In this document: piece after piece, positions 6,041 to 8,565 of the stretch | Layout: each line of letters starts with the position of its first letter | Numbering within the stretch: position 1 is the stretch's first letter | DNA from: an uncultured Bacteroidota bacterium | GTDB lineage: Bacteria; Bacteroidota; Bacteroidia; 2-12-FULL-35-15 | Assembly: GCA_903881065.1 (NCBI GenBank) | Contig: CAIRRW010000184.1 | Coordinates: 1-8,565, forward strand | Direction of reading: 5' to 3' | DNA: 8,565 nt | Program-made: the position numbers and the translations under genes | The notes under the pieces: model-generated | What the model was told of the DNA's origin: nothing | Database searches by the model: none | What the model saw: the letters and a program-made list of their open reading frames with translations, nothing else

Positions 6041-6754
6041 ATGCAAACATTAAATAAAATAAAACATGTGCTTATTAAAGTTGTTAGATGGTTTTTGTTT
6101 TCTCTTGGTATAATCTCATTTATAATAATTCTATTAAGTTTTACCGATTTGCCTTACAATGCTTATCATTGGTTGGGGACATCCAATTCCAATTCCAATA
6201 AAACACCTGATGTAATTGTTCTGCTTGGAGGAAGTGGAATGCCCAGTCCTGATGGATTGATACGGACGTATTATACAGTTCAAGCTGCTAAAGAATATAG
6301 AAATGCGAAAATAATTATTGCTCATCCATATGGTGAAAATGACAGTTTGTATCAATTGAGATTAATGGCGAAAGAACTAATAATTAAAGGAATTGATTCT
6401 TCCAGAATTAAGTTTGCACCACTCGGTTTTAATACCCGTTCTCAAGCTGTAAATATTTCAGAAATGTGTGGTAACAATAAAGATAAAATCGCCCTATTAC
6501 TTGTTTCTTCGCCTGAACATATGTATCGGTCAATTAAAATATTTAAAAAGGTCGGTTTCGTTAATATATCAGGTTTGTCTGCTTTCGAAATACCTATTGA
6601 TGAAGAGAAAATAAAGGATAAGCAAAATACAAAAGATACTCGTATAAAGAATCTGTCGCTAAGATATAATATGTGGAGCTACTTAAATTATGAATTAATT
6701 GTGATGCGTGAATACTTTGCCATTACTTATTATAAATTAAAAGGCTGGATTTAA
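6041..6754 (+). CDS. Membrane-anchored DUF218/YdcF-family protein
   Basis: The 237-residue product has a basic N-terminus and one membrane segment at about 15-35, followed by a DUF218 (YdcF/SanA/ElyC-like) domain. Supporting motifs are DVIVLLGGSGMPSPDGLIRTYY (57-78), the strand AKIIIAHPYG (89-98), the GFNTRSQAVN segment (129-138) in place of the usual S-x-x-T-x-E-N element, and LLVSSPEHMYRSIKIFKKVGF (153-173). The C-terminal segment from about 185 is charged and then aromatic. Relatives SanA and ElyC act in envelope integrity in enterobacteria; the reaction is unknown. ATG 6041 begins 15 bases after the preceding stop, so the two genes probably share a transcript. The membrane segment implies the domain sits at the periplasmic face (inference). 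Family assignment is good; function is open. Confidence 0.85.
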   Translation: MQTLNKIKHVLIKVVRWFLFSLGIISFIIILLSFTDLPYNAYHWLGTSNSNSNKTPDVIVLLGGSGMPSPDGLIRTYYTVQAAKEYRNAKIIIAHPYGENDSLYQLRLMAKELIIKGIDSSRIKFAPLGFNTRSQAVNISEMCGNNKDKIALLLVSSPEHMYRSIKIFKKVGFVNISGLSAFEIPIDEEKIKDKQNTKDTRIKNLSLRYNMWSYLNYELIVMREYFAITYYKLKGWI

Positions 6755-6791
6755 GATTCTTGATTTTCATTAAATTTAATTATTGCTAGAG

Positions 6792-7295
6792 ATGAAATCA
6801 TGTATTTTTAGAATTGTTCTTCTTTTCCTCTTTGATTTCTATTGTGTTGATGCTTTTGCACAAAAGAATAAGCTTAGCATGTTCGACTCTATAAGGGAAA
6901 TGCCTCCATTTAAATATTATTTGCTTGATGGAAGTGAGTTTACACCTGAAAATATTATTAAAAGGCGAAATACAGTGATGATATACTTTAAAAATGATTG
7001 TCCGTATTGCAATAAGGAAGCAAGCATAATTTCTGATAATATCAGATCATTTTATTCAATCCAATTTGTTTTTATTTCTCGTGAAGATAGCGCTACAATT
7101 AATGGGTTTGCTGTTGCGCACGAATTAGATAATTTAGCTAATGTTGCTTTTGTTCAGGACAAGGATAAAACTTATTATAATTACTGTACTGCTCAATACA
7201 CACCCTCAATCCATGTATATAATAATCACAAGAAACTTATTTCTTATATTCAAGGTACGATGAAGAAAGAACAGATAGAGAAATTCATTAAATAA
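6792..7295 (+). CDS. Secreted thioredoxin-fold protein (CPYC)
   Basis: The 167-residue product has a signal peptide (about 1-23, ending in AFA before Q24). A thioredoxin-like domain follows: TVMIYFKNDCPYCNKE (61-76) with the redox pair C70-P-Y-C73, QFVFISREDS (91-100), and TPSIHVY (137-143) whose P138 occupies the cis-proline position. C4, C18 (signal peptide) and C132 are the other cysteines. This is the TlpA/redoxin type of periplasmic thiol oxidoreductase; whether it reduces or oxidises cannot be told. The open frame can be extended to a TTG at 6783, but ATG 6792 gives the better signal peptide. It follows the DUF218 gene by 37 bases on the same strand, and its last codons run into the shared hairpin at 7299. 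The cysteine-rich protein two genes upstream is a possible partner (speculative). Confidence 0.87.
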   Translation: MKSCIFRIVLLFLFDFYCVDAFAQKNKLSMFDSIREMPPFKYYLLDGSEFTPENIIKRRNTVMIYFKNDCPYCNKEASIISDNIRSFYSIQFVFISREDSATINGFAVAHELDNLANVAFVQDKDKTYYNYCTAQYTPSIHVYNNHKKLISYIQGTMKKEQIEKFIK

Positions 7296-7298
7296 AAT

Positions 7299-7323
7299 AA
7301 GGATTTCGATTGTTAAAATCCTT
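7299..7323. terminator. Bidirectional hairpin terminator between convergent genes
   Basis: AAGGATTT (7299-7306) pairs perfectly with AAATCCTT (7316-7323) around a 9-base loop. T-rich DNA follows on both strands (TATTCTATT rightward, ATTTTATTT leftward). It starts 3 bases after the thioredoxin-fold gene's stop and overlaps the first base of the pentapeptide gene's stop codon, so it likely serves both transcripts. The stem is AT-rich. Confidence 0.65.
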
Positions 7324-7895
7324 TATTCTATTGTAATGTCATATTTTGAAAGCAATCCAGGCAATCCTTGAAGAGTAAATTTCGCTTTCTTAATTATATT
7401 TATTTCCGGGTCTATTATGAAATTAGATGCTAAAATAAAATCAGTTTCTTTAAGTATAGTTTTGTCGAATACAGCATTCATCAAATCAGAATTTGTAAAT
7501 TTTGATTTCGATAAATCAGTTTCCGTAAAGTCAACATTCTTCATGGATGAATTATTGAAAATGGTTTTCGACATCTTCTTTGTAGCAAAGGAACAATAAT
7601 CCAGAACACAACTATTGAAATTAACAGAAAACAAGAAGTCGGAACAATCCCTAAAGTTTATTCCTAAAAGTTTACAGTTGTTAAATATGATATTATTTAG
7701 TTGGCAATTATTGAGTTTTGCCATTGAAAGATTACAATCCATGAAAATACAATCTATAAATTTAGATGATCTAAATACTCCGTTAGAAAAATCACAATTG
7801 ATAAACTTGCAGTTTTCAAACTCTCTATCTCTCGTTTCTTTTTCTTGAAGAATAATATTCTTGAATTCTTTGTCTTCGTGAATATGCTTTTCCAT
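7323..7895 (-). CDS. Pentapeptide-repeat protein
   Basis: The 190-residue product has no signal peptide or membrane segment and should be cytosolic. Central F/L/M residues recur every five positions in two blocks: 26, 31, 36, 41, 46, 51, 56, 61, 66, 71, 76, 81, then after a two-residue register shift (segment CSDFLFS) 93, 98, 103, 108, 113, 118, 123, 128, 133, 138, 143, 148, 153. This predicts a right-handed quadrilateral beta-helix. All nine cysteines (29, 34, 49, 54, 64, 74, 84, 96, 101) sit three residues after a central residue, the i-2 position of the next repeat. A non-repeat tail (about 160-190, including IDPE and KKAKF) may cap or dimerise the helix. Qnr and McbG share this fold and protect gyrase, but nothing here shows such a role. 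ATG 7895 has an AT-rich leader; the gene is convergent with the thioredoxin-fold gene. Confidence 0.92.
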   Translation of the reverse strand: MEKHIHEDKEFKNIILQEKETRDREFENCKFINCDFSNGVFRSSKFIDCIFMDCNLSMAKLNNCQLNNIIFNNCKLLGINFRDCSDFLFSVNFNSCVLDYCSFATKKMSKTIFNNSSMKNVDFTETDLSKSKFTNSDLMNAVFDKTILKETDFILASNFIIDPEINIIKKAKFTLQGLPGLLSKYDITIE

Positions 7896-8029
7896 AGTCG
7901 GATTTTAATAATATATTTTAATTAATTAGGTGAATATGTGTAGGTAAATCTAATAATTATTGATATTGAAGATTGTTTTTTAAGTAAAGAGAATATTATA
8001 AATTAAGAAGTATTAATAAAGGATTCAAT
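7896..8029. other. AT-rich spacer upstream of the pentapeptide gene
   Basis: This spacer must hold the promoter of the minus-strand pentapeptide gene, since the terminator at 8030-8069 separates it from the gene upstream. The nearest match to the -7 consensus is TAGATTTA (7945-7952, minus strand), with the final G replaced by A and no clear -33 TTG. A TTAATTAATTA-type palindromic run lies near 7918-7928. No open reading frame or RNA gene is seen. Confidence 0.4.
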
Positions 8030-8069
8030 ATTAAAATAAAAGCCCATTTAAGTATATGCTTAAATGGGC
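8030..8069 (-). terminator. Strong intrinsic terminator of the secreted-protein gene
   Basis: Bases 8042-8052 and 8059-8069 form a perfect 11-bp stem (GCCCATTTAAG and its complement) with a 6-base loop, which a further G-T pair can tighten. On the minus strand the stem is followed by TTTTATTTTAA (8041 down to 8031), a good uridine tract. It lies about 20 bases beyond the stop of the gene at 8091-8561 and ends that transcript before the pentapeptide gene. On the plus strand no T-run follows. Confidence 0.88.
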
Positions 8070-8090
8070 CTGTATATAGTATTAAATAAG

Positions 8091-8561
8091 TTATTTCTTA
8101 GTCTTCTCAGATCCACTAAACTCAAATTTCTTTTTATCTACTCCGTTTTTCTTCTCCTGAATTGTGCCTTCAATGTCATAATTGGTAATTGTAGCTTCCC
8201 ATTGTGATTCATCTTTCCCTAATGTAAAAGTTGCTTCCAATTTAACAAGATGAGATGTTGTTTCATCTTCAGTATATGTAGAATCTAAGGTAACTTCATA
8301 TTTGGTTTTTTCAATCTTGAGTTTATCATCCATCAGCTCACAATCTATTTTACCATCTTTAAAAACAATAGTGCTTTCAATTGCTTTACCTCTCCCTGTT
8401 GTTTTAAGTTCATAAAACTTAACAACGTATTTTTTCCCTTCTAGAAAATTTACTTTATCTAATTTCTTGTCTTTTTTGTCTTTCTTTTGAGCGAAGGTAG
8501 CGGTTGTTACAAGTAAACCTAATACAATAAGAATGTAATTTAGTAAAATTGATTTTTTCAT
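8091..8561 (-). CDS. Secreted protein of unknown function
   Basis: The 156-residue product starts MKKSILLNYILIVLGLLVTT, a signal peptide, with probable cleavage after TFA (A24) before Q25. The mature protein opens with a lysine/aspartate-rich stretch (26-36) and then alternates short hydrophobic and polar runs such as KKYVVKFYEL, STIVFKDGK, YEVTLDS, VKLEATFTLG and WEATITNY. This reads as an antiparallel beta-sheet protein, perhaps lipocalin-like; I do not recognise a family. There is no cysteine in the mature chain except one in KIDCELMDD, so no disulfide is expected. Periplasmic or extracellular location is inferred. The ATG at 8561 lies 4 bases from the window edge, so its promoter and upstream neighbour cannot be seen. 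A strong terminator follows its stop codon. Confidence 0.78.
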   Translation of the reverse strand: MKKSILLNYILIVLGLLVTTATFAQKKDKKDKKLDKVNFLEGKKYVVKFYELKTTGRGKAIESTIVFKDGKIDCELMDDKLKIEKTKYEVTLDSTYTEDETTSHLVKLEATFTLGKDESQWEATITNYDIEGTIQEKKNGVDKKKFEFSGSEKTKK

Positions 8562-8565
8562 AATA

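Noticed and set aside
6783..6791. TTG start three codons before the thioredoxin-fold gene's ATG
   Set aside because: ATG 6792 gives a standard MK-type signal peptide, and the TTG adds nothing.

Overview
The window looks like chromosomal DNA of a low-GC member of the Bacteroidota, possibly an environmental Chitinophagales or Sphingobacteriales relative; this placement is an inference. The supports are: AT-rich DNA, starts without Shine-Dalgarno sequences and preceded by A/T-rich leaders, two exact matches to the Bacteroidota -7 promoter box TAnnTTTG, a histidyl-tRNA synthetase with the REFYQCD-type motif 2 common in that phylum, and several small secreted proteins with signal peptides ending in -FAQ or -FAC.

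Left edge (1-476): no credible protein gene. It holds ten in-phase 21-bp tandem units (58-267) between imperfect 48-bp inverted repeats (1-48 and 262-309), with a strong palindrome at the left junction. A -7 box and a hairpin with a T-run follow, then a VOC/PhnB-like gene (477-917). This repeat structure is the least explained object in the window.

Middle (918-5370): a saccharopine dehydrogenase-family gene on the minus strand (lysine catabolism, inferred) is divergent from a tight two-gene unit, hisS-hutH. These two encode histidyl-tRNA synthetase and histidine ammonia-lyase and are separated by only 2 bases. Histidine activation and histidine degradation are therefore probably co-transcribed.

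Right part (5371-8565): AT-richer than the middle by eye. Three same-strand genes encode envelope or secreted proteins: a TIMP/NTR-like secreted protein with a C-terminal membrane anchor, a DUF218/YdcF-type protein with an N-terminal membrane segment, and a secreted thioredoxin-fold protein with a CPYC motif. They run into a hairpin shared with a convergent pentapeptide-repeat gene. A second minus-strand gene, for a secreted protein of unknown function, has a strong intrinsic terminator.

No rRNA, tRNA, CRISPR array, transposase or phage gene was seen. Four of the longest open frames begin at non-ATG or weak codons; for three of them an internal ATG is clearly the better start, and the coordinates here use it. 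No complete new multi-gene system is evident. The best candidates for something undescribed are the inverted-repeat-bounded 21-bp array and the TIMP-like anchored protein.
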